A DNA stretch of 64,000 nucleotides from Phycisphaerae bacterium (lineage in GTDB: Bacteria > Planctomycetota > Phycisphaerae > UBA1845 > PWPN01). Where the stretch lies: positions 33,644 to 97,643 of the forward strand of contig JAUCQB010000195.1 of NCBI GenBank assembly GCA_030372985.1, read 5' to 3'. The notes below the pieces were generated by a model, which had not been told where the DNA came from, did not search any database, and worked only from the letters and a program-made list of their open reading frames with translations. Positions 1-7,629 of the stretch are shown piece after piece. A program made the position numbers and the translations under genes. Positions within the stretch are counted from its first letter, which is position 1; each line of letters opens with the position of its first letter.

Positions 1-642
1 ATACGAGGTGTCGTCTCGGGCACGCTTCAGTTCCTTCTGGCCATTCTGCTGTCATTCCTGATTGTGCTGGACTACGAGGCGGTCGCTGAAGAGCTTCGCA
101 AGTGGCGGGAAAGCCAGGTAGGGCGCTTCTTTCACGACGCCGCCGCCAGCGTGGTGGACTTCTCACGCGTCGTCGGCCGGGCGTTTCAGTGCCAGATCGT
201 CGTTGCGCTGCTGAATGCCACCATCACCTGCATCGGCATGGCCATCCTGGGGATTCAGCCGCTTCTTCTGCTGACCACCATCGTTTTTCTCTTCGGTCTC
301 ATCCCCGTGCTTGGCGTGTTCATCTCGTCGGTGCCGATCATTCTGATTGCTTTCAACAGTCACGGCCTGACCCTCGCACTGATCGCCCTGGGGATGATCG
401 TCGGCGTGCACCTGCTGGAGGCGTACGTGTTCAACCCGCGAATCTACGCCGCCCGTTTCCACCTGAACCCGGTGATCGTGCTGATCATTCTTCTTGTAGC
501 CCACGAGCTGTTCGGCGTCTGGGGGATGCTGTTGGGGATACCGGTCACCACTTACGTGCTCAACATCGCCCAGATTCCTGCTCTTCCTCCTCCGAAGAAA
601 CGCTTGCGCCGGGACAGGACGTCACAGGCACCCGCAGCATAA
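1..642 (+). CDS. AI-2E family transporter (C-terminal part, cut by window edge)
   Basis: The frame is open from base 1 to a TAA at 640-642, giving 213 residues of a protein whose N-terminus lies outside the window. It is an integral inner-membrane protein of the AI-2E/UPF0118 permease family. Visible features are a membrane segment at the left edge (LLSFLIVLDYE), two hydrophobic blocks around FLFGLIPVLGVFISSVPIIL, and the family-typical end with NPVIVLIILLVAHELFGVWG and GIPVTTYVL. The tail is basic (PPPKKRLRRDR). Members export small molecules or act as Na+/H+ antiporters; the substrate here cannot be read from the sequence. Confidence 0.85.
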   Translation: MRGVVSGTLQFLLAILLSFLIVLDYEAVAEELRKWRESQVGRFFHDAAASVVDFSRVVGRAFQCQIVVALLNATITCIGMAILGIQPLLLLTTIVFLFGLIPVLGVFISSVPIILIAFNSHGLTLALIALGMIVGVHLLEAYVFNPRIYAARFHLNPVIVLIILLVAHELFGVWGMLLGIPVTTYVLNIAQIPALPPPKKRLRRDRTSQAPAA

Positions 643-679
643 CGCCGATCCTTGCCACGGTATGCGCATGAGATCCGAT

Positions 680-695
680 TGACGAATATTCGTCA
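680..695. promoter_or_regulatory. Perfect 16-bp palindrome, operator-like
   Basis: TGACGAATATTCGTCA is a perfect inverted repeat with no spacer, 38 nt after the AI-2E stop codon. A T-run follows at about 704-709. It could be a dimeric repressor site, or an RNA hairpin (TGACGA, loop ATAT, TCGTCA) ending the upstream transcript. The rest of 643-869 shows no credible gene. Confidence 0.4.
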
Positions 696-869
696 GACGC
701 ACATTTTTTGCAGATTCAATCGGGAGCAGGTGCGATGTGATCCGTTCGACGTGATGAAGCACCTGAGCGACCGGCGCGTCGAAGCAGGCAGATGCAACGG
801 TCCGGCCTTGCGCACTGAGCAAGGGTCGGCGGCGAGAAAACGCGGCACGGATCGCGGCGCCATGTGCGC

Positions 870-920
870 ATGAAACGGGCGGAAAACCCTACACAAATGG
901 GGCAATCCGCCCTGTTTCAT
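870..920 (-). terminator. Hairpin downstream of the Lys/Ala-rich mini-gene
   Basis: ATGAAACGGGCGGA (870-883) pairs with TCCGCCCTGTTTCAT (906-920) with a single bulged T. The arm begins 16 nt past the stop of the minus-strand mini-gene. No U-tract follows on the minus strand, so it may be a 3'-end stabiliser rather than a strict intrinsic terminator. Confidence 0.5.
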
Positions 921-935
921 TCGGCCAGTGCGAAC

Positions 936-1001
936 TTACTTCTTCTTCCGCGCGGCCTTCTTTGCCTTCTTGGCTTTCTTTGCGGCTTTCTTCTTAGCCA
1001 T
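936..1001 (-). CDS. 21-residue Lys/Ala-rich basic peptide
   Basis: On the minus strand an ATG at 1001-999 opens a 21-codon frame ending in TAA at 938-936. The peptide starts MAKKKAAKKA, continues KKAKKAA and ends RKKK: 12 Lys, 1 Arg and 7 Ala. It resembles a fragment of the Lys/Ala-rich tails of histone H1-like or HU-like nucleoid proteins, so binding of DNA or RNA is the obvious inference, but nothing proves a function. An AAAGGAGAG Shine-Dalgarno sits about 7 nt before the ATG. Upstream lie a 7-bp inverted repeat and a TTGACT-17-TAATAA promoter with A-tracts, and downstream a long hairpin. The complete set of expression signals makes this a real, probably strongly expressed gene despite its size. 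Confidence 0.7.
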   Translation of the reverse strand: MAKKKAAKKAKKAKKAARKKK

Positions 1002-1029
1002 GGATAACTCTCCTTTCGTGGAGTTAACT

Positions 1030-1052
1030 ATCCCGTGTGACGCGAACGGGAT
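1030..1052 (-). promoter_or_regulatory. Inverted repeat in the mini-gene 5' leader
   Basis: ATCCCGT (1030-1036) and ACGGGAT (1046-1052) form a perfect 7-bp stem with a 9-nt loop. The predicted transcription start (about 1053) would place this hairpin at the very 5' end of the mRNA, where it could protect the transcript or act as an operator. Confidence 0.4.
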
Positions 1053-1059
1053 TAACAAT

Positions 1060-1088
1060 TTATTAATGCGCCTTGCGGCCGGAGTCAA
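1060..1088 (-). promoter_or_regulatory. Sigma70-type promoter with UP-like A-tracts
   Basis: Read on the minus strand: TTGACT (1088-1083, 5/6 to TTGACA), 17 nt, then TAATAA (1065-1060, 3/6). Two A-tracts of about 8 and 7 A residues lie just upstream of the -35 (plus-strand T-runs near 1092-1099 and 1110-1117), as in UP elements of strong promoters. It drives the Lys/Ala-rich mini-gene. Confidence 0.5.
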
Positions 1089-1117
1089 CCCTTTTTTTTC
1101 GAATCCGTCATTTTTTT

Positions 1118-1546
1118 GTCCGAGCGGCCGCTGAACCGGTCATCGCGTTCGGTCGAGTCGAGCCAACGGGGACTCGGATTCGTGTGCTCGTCGCATCGAT
1201 GTACACGCGGCCGAGGCCGACTTCGTCGTGATGAGATACATCGAACAAACCGGGGCGGAAGTTGAACCACAATTGCCGCAAACACGCACCGACTGCCGCC
1301 TGGCCCATCTTGATCGCGCCGGGTGTTGTGGGCGTCATGGCGGAAGGACATGATCTCCCACGCGGTTGGCGGGGCGAACCCCCGCTGCCGGTCGTGGGCA
1401 CAGTCACCGGGCCCGAATCCAGTGTGAATCGCCGGCAGGAGACGACCAAAGGCCCCGCGCCCACGGAATCAGCCCGCGAATCGGCCCATTCTGACAGGAC
1501 TATTGCACGGCGGGGCCATGCGACAGGAACGGACCGAGAGCAGTCC
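1118..1546. other. Intergenic, no gene recognised
   Basis: The space between the A-tracts of the mini-gene promoter and the stop of the MgtC-like gene. The long open frames here are GC-rich shadows without family motifs. No RNA gene or repeat was recognised. Confidence 0.5.
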
Positions 1547-2068
1547 TCACGCCCGCTTTTCGCAGGTCTCTTCGTCACTCTGGCACGATGCCGGGGTCGA
1601 TTTCTCGGCCTTGCGCTTGAGATACTGCTCGCTGTGGCGAAGGACGAGCAGAAGGCCAAGAACCAGAAGCGTCATTGCGACGCCCCCCGCCGCGTAACCC
1701 GCTCCGATCAGGACCCCGATGGCGGATACCACCCAGATGGTGGCTCCGGTGGTCAGCCCGATGATGGTCTTGTGGTCGCGAATGATTGCGCCAGCCCCCA
1801 GAAAACCGATTCCCGTCACGACCTGAGCGGCGATTCGACCTCGGTCGGCTCCGCTCTCGCCGGCAATCAGGATAGAGGCAATGGTGAAAATCGTGCTTCC
1901 GATGCAGATCAGGCTGACGGTCTTGACGCCGGCGGGTTTGGCCCGGTGCTCGCGTTCCAGACCGATCAGGACACCACAGAGAATCGCACACGACACAAGA
2001 ACCGCGCCGCAAACCGGCACGGGCAGCACCTTGTAGAGGTCCCCGAACCAATCCACAGAGGCGATCAT
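1547..2068 (-). CDS. MgtC/SapB family membrane protein
   Basis: A 173-residue inner-membrane protein of the MgtC/SapB family. It shows the family core: four to five membrane helices, GVLIGLEREHRAKPAGVKT (conserved GxERE and AGxRT-like motif) and the QVVTGIGFLGAGAII signature, followed by GLTTGATIWVVSAIG. The ATG at 2068-2066 is preferred over a GTG three codons upstream because AGGAG lies 8 nt before it. MgtC proteins help survival at low Mg2+ and modulate ATP synthase in pathogens; many environmental homologues have no proven role. The basic tail (YLKRKAEKS) is cytoplasmic. It stands alone, without a neighbouring Mg2+ ATPase. Confidence 0.9.
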   Translation of the reverse strand: MIASVDWFGDLYKVLPVPVCGAVLVSCAILCGVLIGLEREHRAKPAGVKTVSLICIGSTIFTIASILIAGESGADRGRIAAQVVTGIGFLGAGAIIRDHKTIIGLTTGATIWVVSAIGVLIGAGYAAGGVAMTLLVLGLLLVLRHSEQYLKRKAEKSTPASCQSDEETCEKRA

Positions 2069-2177
2069 GTTGAACACTCCTGTCGGTCAATCGACGCGAT
2101 GATCGAATCGAGCCACACGGGATCGCGTGCCGGATGAGGCTACCGGACGACATGAACCGGTTCAAGTCGAGCGGCTT

Positions 2178-2196
2178 GACCGGCAAGATGCCGGTC
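2178..2196. repeat. Short palindrome GACCGGC-AAGAT-GCCGGTC
   Basis: A perfect 7-bp stem with loop AAGAT, followed by CCTCACAATGATTG. It resembles a hairpin of the form GRCSGGCAAGATGCCSGTCC that I recall as dispersed in planctomycete intergenic DNA. The rest of 2069-2756 shows no convincing gene; the open frames there lack motifs and ribosome-binding sites. Confidence 0.4.
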
Positions 2197-2756
2197 CCTC
2201 ACAATGATTGTCTCTGCGTTTCTGCCCAGCGACGGGCATCACATCAGGCGTCCCCTCGCGGTTGTCAGGCGGCGGCCTCCCGTCTCGGATCATTCGGAAC
2301 CCGTCAGTCCGTGTTCTCCGTCCGATATGTCCATCATCGCCGGCAGGTGGTTGACGTTTCCATCTCCATCCGGCGAGCGATGGGGTACTTCCGGGAAGAG
2401 CGAATCCGCCGGGCGTGCGGCGGGAGCATTATCGGCCAGAGTGGGTCGTACCGATCGACATCGGACTGCATCGCGGGTGTTTCACGACAAGATGGCAGCC
2501 TCGGGACTTACGACGCCGCGTCTTCCAAACGATACATAGACTGTGGATCGGGGACAACGGTTTGCCCGTTTCCGGGAGTTGTCCCCGCGGTAGGCGGGAA
2601 CTCGGCGAGCGCGAACTCGACTACCCCAACAGTCCGGCCGGCCAGTCGAAAGTCCGGGCGCGTGGACATGGCAGCGAAGAGTCTGGCTCGCGTGTCGGCG
2701 GAGTGAACGGCTTCTCGAGCGGACCGATCGACTGCCGGGAGAGGAACAGTGAGAAG

Positions 2757-4355
2757 ATGGATGGGAACGGTGCCCCGAGCGTACTGCTGGTTGATGACTG
2801 CCCCGCAAACCGACGCCTGTTCGAAAGGCTGCTGGTCAAGGACGGCTTCGTGACCCTGCACGCGGTCAACGGCAAGGAAGCCGTTGAGATGGCCACCCTG
2901 CAGTGTCCGCACGTTATCATCATGGACATCATGATGCCGGTGATGGACGGCCTGGAAGCCACGCGCCGGCTGAGAGCGGATGCCAGGACGGCCCGCATTC
3001 CCATCATTATCGTCAGCGCCAAGACCGATCAGGAAGATCTGACCGCCGGACTGGCGGCCGGGGCGGACGAGTACCTGTTCAAGCCGATTCAATCGCGGGA
3101 GTTCCGCCTGCGCGTTCGCTCGATGGTGCGGCTGCGGGCAGCCCAACTCGATCTCGAACGGGCCAACGCCACGCTGTCGCAACAGACGTGTATCCTGGAA
3201 AGACTCAACGAGTTCAGCGAATCCGCCCTGTCGGCCAACTCGCTCGAACTCAACTGCCGACACATCGTCGAGACCGCCGCCCAACTGCTCAACAGCCGAC
3301 GCGTCTCGCTGCTGATTCCGGATGAAACGGGCGAGCAGTTGCGCTTCGGCTACGCCGTCGGCATGCCGGGAGATTCGTGGCGCAAACTCCGGGTGCCGAT
3401 CGACAGCCCCATCGCAGGACAGGTGTTCCGGACCCAGGAAGAGATCATTGTCGGCGCTGAAGAGGCTGCTCGTGTCGCCCGCAGTCCCTACGAGTCATGC
3501 TTCTTCGCCAGTATGCCGCTGATCTGCGAACCGCTGAACTCGGGGAGCGGTTCGATCGGGGTGTTGAACATCACCGACAAGGCCGGTGGGCAGGAGTACA
3601 CCCTCGAGGAGATCAATATCCTCCGGCAATTCACCCGCACAGCCGCGTTGGCTCTCAACAGCATTCTGACCCGTCAGAAGCTTGATCTGACGCGCGATTC
3701 GATCATTCTTTCTCTAGCACGTCTCAGCGAGTACCGTCATAAAGAGACCGGCAAGCACCTGGAGCGCGTGCGCGACCTGTCGGTTCTCCTGGCACGGGAA
3801 CTGGCCGGCGACCGTCGGCTTCCGGAGCGGATCGATGAACAGTTCATCATCGATCTGGGACGGGCGGCACCACTGCACGACATCGGAAAGGTGGCCATTC
3901 CGGACGGGATTCTGCTCAAGCCCGGAAAGCTGACCGCAGAGGAGTTCGAGATCATCAAGCGACACACGTCGATCGGAGCCCAAACGCTGCGCTCGGTGAT
4001 GAGCGGCGGCCATGAGGTCAGTTTCCTGCAGGCCGCCATGGACGTCGCCCACTACCATCACGAGCGTTATGATGGGAAGGGCTACCCCGAGGGTCTGGCC
4101 GGTGATGAGATTCCGCTGTGCGCGAGAATCGTCTCTCTGGCAGATACGTATGATGCCATTCGCATGAAGCGGGACTACAAGCAGGCACGAATTCACGAGT
4201 TCGCCCGCGACGAGATTGCCAAGGCCTCAGGCACGCAATTCGATCCCCGTGTGGTTCAAGCGTTTCTGGCCCTGGAGGAGCAGTTCCGGGAGACTTATGA
4301 CCGTCATGCCGAGGAGGAAGCGGAGACGGCCGAAGTGCCCGTCCTGGCGAGCTGA
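2757..4355 (+). CDS. Response regulator: REC-GAF-HD-GYP phosphodiesterase
   Basis: A 532-residue cytoplasmic signalling enzyme. Residues 8-125 are a receiver domain (acidic D13-D14, phospho-acceptor D57 in IIMDIMMP, K109 in FKP). Residues about 165-305 resemble a GAF sensor. The C-terminal HD-GYP domain has H374-D375 in LHDIGKVAIPDGIL and HHERYDGKGYP from 434, the metal-binding and signature residues for hydrolysis of cyclic di-GMP. The frame is open upstream to 2415, but residues before this ATG lack family similarity, and GAGAGG lies 11 nt upstream, so 2757 is chosen. It is monocistronic here with no partner kinase beside it. The output is probably lower c-di-GMP in response to phosphorylation or a GAF ligand. 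Confidence 0.93.
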   Translation: MDGNGAPSVLLVDDCPANRRLFERLLVKDGFVTLHAVNGKEAVEMATLQCPHVIIMDIMMPVMDGLEATRRLRADARTARIPIIIVSAKTDQEDLTAGLAAGADEYLFKPIQSREFRLRVRSMVRLRAAQLDLERANATLSQQTCILERLNEFSESALSANSLELNCRHIVETAAQLLNSRRVSLLIPDETGEQLRFGYAVGMPGDSWRKLRVPIDSPIAGQVFRTQEEIIVGAEEAARVARSPYESCFFASMPLICEPLNSGSGSIGVLNITDKAGGQEYTLEEINILRQFTRTAALALNSILTRQKLDLTRDSIILSLARLSEYRHKETGKHLERVRDLSVLLARELAGDRRLPERIDEQFIIDLGRAAPLHDIGKVAIPDGILLKPGKLTAEEFEIIKRHTSIGAQTLRSVMSGGHEVSFLQAAMDVAHYHHERYDGKGYPEGLAGDEIPLCARIVSLADTYDAIRMKRDYKQARIHEFARDEIAKASGTQFDPRVVQAFLALEEQFRETYDRHAEEEAETAEVPVLAS

Positions 4356-4384
4356 GCAGGCCGGTCTCGCGGTCCGGGGCCGAA

Positions 4385-4442
4385 GATGAGTGATGGGTGA
4401 TGAGTGATGAGTGAAGTTGGCACTCATCACCCATCACTCATC
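4385..4442. repeat. 22-bp perfect inverted repeat built from TGATGAGTGA units
   Basis: Left arm 4385-4406 and right arm 4421-4442 are exact reverse complements over 22 nt with a 14-nt loop. Each arm is an irregular run of the 7-8-mer GATGAGT/GATGGGT. It begins 29 nt after the stop of the HD-GYP gene and could end its transcript. I recall similar ATCACTCATCACT tracts dispersed in planctomycete spacers. Confidence 0.7.
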
Positions 4443-4467
4443 ACTGATACGGCCCGTGAGGCCGGGA

Positions 4468-4483
4468 GGGGTTGACCAACCCC
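4468..4483. promoter_or_regulatory. Small hairpin before the S1 gene
   Basis: GGGGTT-GACC-AACCCC forms a 6-bp stem 16 nt before the first candidate start of the S1-domain gene. It could shape the leader of that mRNA or finish termination after the preceding repeat. Confidence 0.3.
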
Positions 4484-4499
4484 CCACAAGTGGGACAAG

Positions 4500-6158
4500 A
4501 TGATGGCTCAGGCAGTGCCGTTCATGCCCCTGGCAGTGATGGAAACTCACAGGGCTTGGTCGGGACTGCCCGAGATTGATATCGACCTGTGTGAGACGAG
4601 ACTACCCATGAGTGACGCCCTGACGGACCCTCGGGACCAGCAGATGCCGCCCGAGATCTCCTGCCCACAGGCATCGGCGAATACCGAAGCCATTTCGGTT
4701 GAGTCAGCGACCGCCGCGGATCCTTCCGCCGCGGGGCAAGTCGGCAAGGTCCTCCGCGAGGAGAATCTTGCGGCCGGCCCGGTGGCGGCCGTGTCCCCGG
4801 AGGCGCCTGCGGCTCAACCGGCAGCCCCGCTCTTGACGGTGCACCCGGGGCGAGTCACCCGTGTCACCGCGGAGGAGGTTCTCATCCTGCTTGAGGACGG
4901 ACGTCAGGGCACGGTGCCATTGATCGAATTCGCCGGGCAGCCGCTGCCCAAGGACGGTGACGGAGTCTCGGTGATCATCGAGCGAGAAGACGCGGCGACC
5001 GGTCGAGTGGTTCTCAGCAAGCGGCACGCCGACGAGTTGACTTTCTGGCAGTCCGTCCAGCCCGGTGACGAACTTGAGGGGGTGGTCACCGGCATGAACA
5101 AGGGCGGCCTGGACATCGACATCGGCGGCGCCCGGGCATTCCTGCCGGCCTCCCAGGTCGACACCCACCGGATGAAAGACATCTCCTTGCTGATCGGCGA
5201 GCACGTCCGGTGTGTCGTTACGCAGGTGGATCGAACGACCTGCGACCTGATCGTCAGTCGCAAGAAGTACCTGGAGAAGGAGGCCCACGAGAAGCGTCGC
5301 CAGGCCCTCGCCCACCTGACCGAGGGCGATATCCGCAGCGGAACAGTGACCAACCTGACACAGTACGGGGCATTCATCGATCTGGGCGGCGTCGACGGCC
5401 TGCTCCATATGGCCGATATGAGCTGGGGGCGGGTGCGCGACCCGCATGAAGTGCTGCAGATCGGCCAGCCGATTCGCGTGCGCATCCTCAAGATCAACCA
5501 GGAAACCGGCAAGGTCTCACTGGGACTCAAGCAGGTGAAGCCGAACCCATGGGACGGCATCGAGGAACGGTACCCCAAGGATCGACGCCTGAAGGCCAAG
5601 ATCGCTCGCATGACCGACTTCGGGGCGTTCCTGGAACTCGAGGAAGGGGTGGATGCCCTGCTGCCCATCGGGGAAATGAGCTGGTCCAAGCACGTCAATC
5701 ATCCGTCGGACGTTGCGAAGATCGGCGACGAGGTCGAGGTCGTCGTGCTCAAGGTCGACCCGGAGAAGAAGCGCATCTCGGTGAGTCTCAAGCAGACGCA
5801 AGAAAACCCTTGGGCCATGGTCGAGGCCAAGTTCCCCGTCAATTCGAAGGTCCAGGGTAAGGTGGTGAAGATTTTGGACTTCGGGGCTTTCGTTGAGCTG
5901 GCGCCGGGTGTTGAGGGCCTGATCCACATTTCCGAGCTTTCCGACAAGCGGGTCAAGGCGGTCGGCGACGTGGTGAGCGAGGGCCAGGAGGTCGAGGTTC
6001 GGATTATTAAAGTGGACCTGCCCAACCAGCGAATCTCGTTGTCGATGAGGCCGGAGCAGAAGATACCTGCCAGGGGCATCGAGACAAAGCAAGCCGACAA
6101 GAAGAAGGGGCGCAAGCGGCCGCTGCGAGGCGGGTTGTCTTCGCACTTCGACTGGTGA
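4500..6158 (+). CDS. S1 RNA-binding domain protein, ribosomal protein S1-like
   Basis: A protein of up to 552 residues with five S1 (OB-fold) domains. Domain 1 is divergent ([17 protein letters not shown]). Domain 2 has [17 protein letters not shown]. Domains 3-5 are canonical with [36 protein letters not shown] and [21 protein letters not shown], each ending in the VSLGLKQ/ISVSLKQ/ISLSMRP strand. Bacterial S1 binds mRNA leaders and brings them to the 30S subunit; five domains fit a non-proteobacterial S1. An A/P/E-rich linker precedes domain 1. The start is uncertain: ATG 4500 has only GGGA nearby, and ATG 4608 (MSDALTDP, 516 residues) is a reasonable alternative. Related multi-S1 proteins that are not ribosomal cannot be excluded. 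Confidence 0.88.
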   Translation: MMAQAVPFMPLAVMETHRAWSGLPEIDIDLCETRLPMSDALTDPRDQQMPPEISCPQASANTEAISVESATAADPSAAGQVGKVLREENLAAGPVAAVSPEAPAAQPAAPLLTVHPGRVTRVTAEEVLILLEDGRQGTVPLIEFAGQPLPKDGDGVSVIIEREDAATGRVVLSKRHADELTFWQSVQPGDELEGVVTGMNKGGLDIDIGGARAFLPASQVDTHRMKDISLLIGEHVRCVVTQVDRTTCDLIVSRKKYLEKEAHEKRRQALAHLTEGDIRSGTVTNLTQYGAFIDLGGVDGLLHMADMSWGRVRDPHEVLQIGQPIRVRILKINQETGKVSLGLKQVKPNPWDGIEERYPKDRRLKAKIARMTDFGAFLELEEGVDALLPIGEMSWSKHVNHPSDVAKIGDEVEVVVLKVDPEKKRISVSLKQTQENPWAMVEAKFPVNSKVQGKVVKILDFGAFVELAPGVEGLIHISELSDKRVKAVGDVVSEGQEVEVRIIKVDLPNQRISLSMRPEQKIPARGIETKQADKKKGRKRPLRGGLSSHFDW

Positions 6159-6171
6159 GCGAACGGGACCC

Positions 6172-7554
6172 TTATTCGGGCCGGCTGGCCGATGCGGGTC
6201 GGCTTGAGGCGGCGAGAAGCATCTCCCTGATCAGATCGGCAGGTTCACGCGTAAGCTGCGCCCGGTCGCGATTGTAGGCCGCGATGTACCGCTGGGCGGC
6301 CTCGACGAGTGGGGGGTAACTGAAGCGGCTTGCCCATCCGTTGTGATTGAGGTGCTCGATCATCCCCTGATGAATGGCCTCAAAATCTGCCGCCGGCCGG
6401 GGGAGCCGGCCATTGGCCAGCAGGATATTGTGGTAGCGGTGAAGCGCTTCGAGTTGATCGAACCGCGACTTCTTATCCGTCTGCCCCAACAGGCTTCTCT
6501 CGTCGCGTCCCCGAGGTTGGGCCCTCAACCACCAGGGTGAAATAGCGAGGTTGTGGCCCTCATCCAGAATGCGCCCCATTTCCTCGATCGAGAAGGATGA
6601 GGTAAATACCGGATACCGGTTGGCGGCCGCCCATGGCTTGTTGTTGATCACAGTCAGGCTTTCGATCTGAGCGCCATCGCACACGTCAAGCAGGGCGGTG
6701 TGCTCGGCGCCTTCCAGAATCACCACCGCGTCCGGAACATATCTCCGCATCTGCTCCCGCATCCTCCGGACCAGTTCCACCGCCCCGCGGTTGAATGATT
6801 CCGGGTCTCGTCCCTGCGGATGGGCCGGGTTGTGGTCCTTCCATCCCCACTGGAGCCCATAGCTATCCAGGTGCACGCCATCGACGCGGCAATCTCGGGC
6901 CAGCCGCCCGGCGACCCCCACGATGTAGTCGGTCCAGCCCGACCCCGGCCCGGGGTACATCAGGCAGAACCGGTCGCCGGTGTCGTAGTACGAGTAGTAC
7001 GCGCCGTTTTCATCCATCATGGCCCATTGAGGCCCTTTGACCCGGGCCAGCTTGGTGTCGCGGGAAATGATGAACGCTTCGAGGTAGACAATGACCCGCC
7101 CGCCGAGCCGATGCACCTTCTCGATGCCCTGGCGAAAAGCGGCGTCGCCTCCCCAGGCGCGTTTCGGCCGGTACTCAGCTTTGTGTTCGTAATCCGGCTC
7201 CCAGTAGCCGACCAGGTACAAAACGTCGGTCCCGAGCCGGCGGGCGTCCTCGAGCACCTTGTCCAGATCGTTGAATGATTCGAACCCCTCGGTGCGGTGG
7301 GCCTTGAACTGCATCAGACTCGCCCCGGCCCCGGAGTTCTCCCACGGGCAATAGAAAGCCCGTGTCTGGCGCCACCATTCGGGAATATCGGGGCGGGACC
7401 GGTAGCGGGGTACGGGTGCAGCCGCCGCCAGGTGGCCGGCCAGCAGCCCGACAATCATCAGAGCGCCCGTTGACAGGCCCCTTCGACTTCGCTCAGGGTT
7501 AAACCCTCGACTTCGCTCAGGGCAGGCCCGGCCGTCACGAAGCCGTCGTCTCAT
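6172..7554 (-). CDS. Exported TIM-barrel glycosidase-like protein (DUF6259-like)
   Basis: A 460-residue protein with an N-terminal signal region (hydrophobic LSTGALMIVGLLAGHLAAAA) and a probable (beta/alpha)8 barrel: LGTDVLYLVGYWEPDYEH, GGRVIVYLEAF, DCRVDGVHLDSYG, VVILEGAEHTALLD and LAISPWWLRAQPRG. The pattern recalls DUF6259 and alpha-galactosidase-like barrels; D and E at strand ends (LDSYG, LEGAE) would be catalytic candidates. No substrate can be named. The first 26 residues contain CPERSRG and NPERSRRG, the translation of two copies of a 24-bp repeat that has lengthened the n-region in frame; a start at the internal Met33 is possible. The stop lies 13 nt from the S1 gene, which runs convergently. 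Confidence 0.7.
   Translation of the reverse strand: MRRRLRDGRACPERSRGFNPERSRRGLSTGALMIVGLLAGHLAAAAPVPRYRSRPDIPEWWRQTRAFYCPWENSGAGASLMQFKAHRTEGFESFNDLDKVLEDARRLGTDVLYLVGYWEPDYEHKAEYRPKRAWGGDAAFRQGIEKVHRLGGRVIVYLEAFIISRDTKLARVKGPQWAMMDENGAYYSYYDTGDRFCLMYPGPGSGWTDYIVGVAGRLARDCRVDGVHLDSYGLQWGWKDHNPAHPQGRDPESFNRGAVELVRRMREQMRRYVPDAVVILEGAEHTALLDVCDGAQIESLTVINNKPWAAANRYPVFTSSFSIEEMGRILDEGHNLAISPWWLRAQPRGRDERSLLGQTDKKSRFDQLEALHRYHNILLANGRLPRPAADFEAIHQGMIEHLNHNGWASRFSYPPLVEAAQRYIAAYNRDRAQLTREPADLIREMLLAASSRPASASRPE
7478..7522. repeat. Two tandem copies of CTTCGACTTCGCTCAGGG-type repeat
   Basis: TCGACTTCGCTCAGGG occurs identically at 7483-7498 and 7507-7522, a period of 24 bp, inside the 5' end of the glycosidase-like gene. 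On the coding strand it reads CCCTGAGCGAAGTCGA and is translated as PERSR. I recall this unit as a dispersed repeat in many uncultured-bacterium genomes; here it lies within a reading frame without breaking it. Confidence 0.8.
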
Positions 7555-7570
7555 CCCTCATCACTCGCAT

Positions 7571-7629
7571 TGAGCTTTCAGCGTTCAGCTATGAGCCATC
7601 CCAGCTGACTGCTGACCGCTGATCGCTCC
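7571..7629. repeat. Oligonucleotide-periodic spacer (TTCAGC / GCTGAC units)
   Basis: The space between two minus-strand genes is filled by TTTCAGCGTTCAGC and then AGCTGACTGCTGACCGCTGA. The first half is roughly the reverse complement of the second, so it can fold. It lies directly after the stop codon of the 7630-8589 gene. Confidence 0.55.

Noticed and set aside
1262..2137. Long plus-strand frame opposite the MgtC-like gene
   Set aside because: Antisense shadow; the minus strand encodes a clear membrane protein family.
2134..2706. Open frames in the spacer before the HD-GYP gene
   Set aside because: No ribosome-binding site, no motifs, and an amino-acid composition typical of GC-rich out-of-frame translation.
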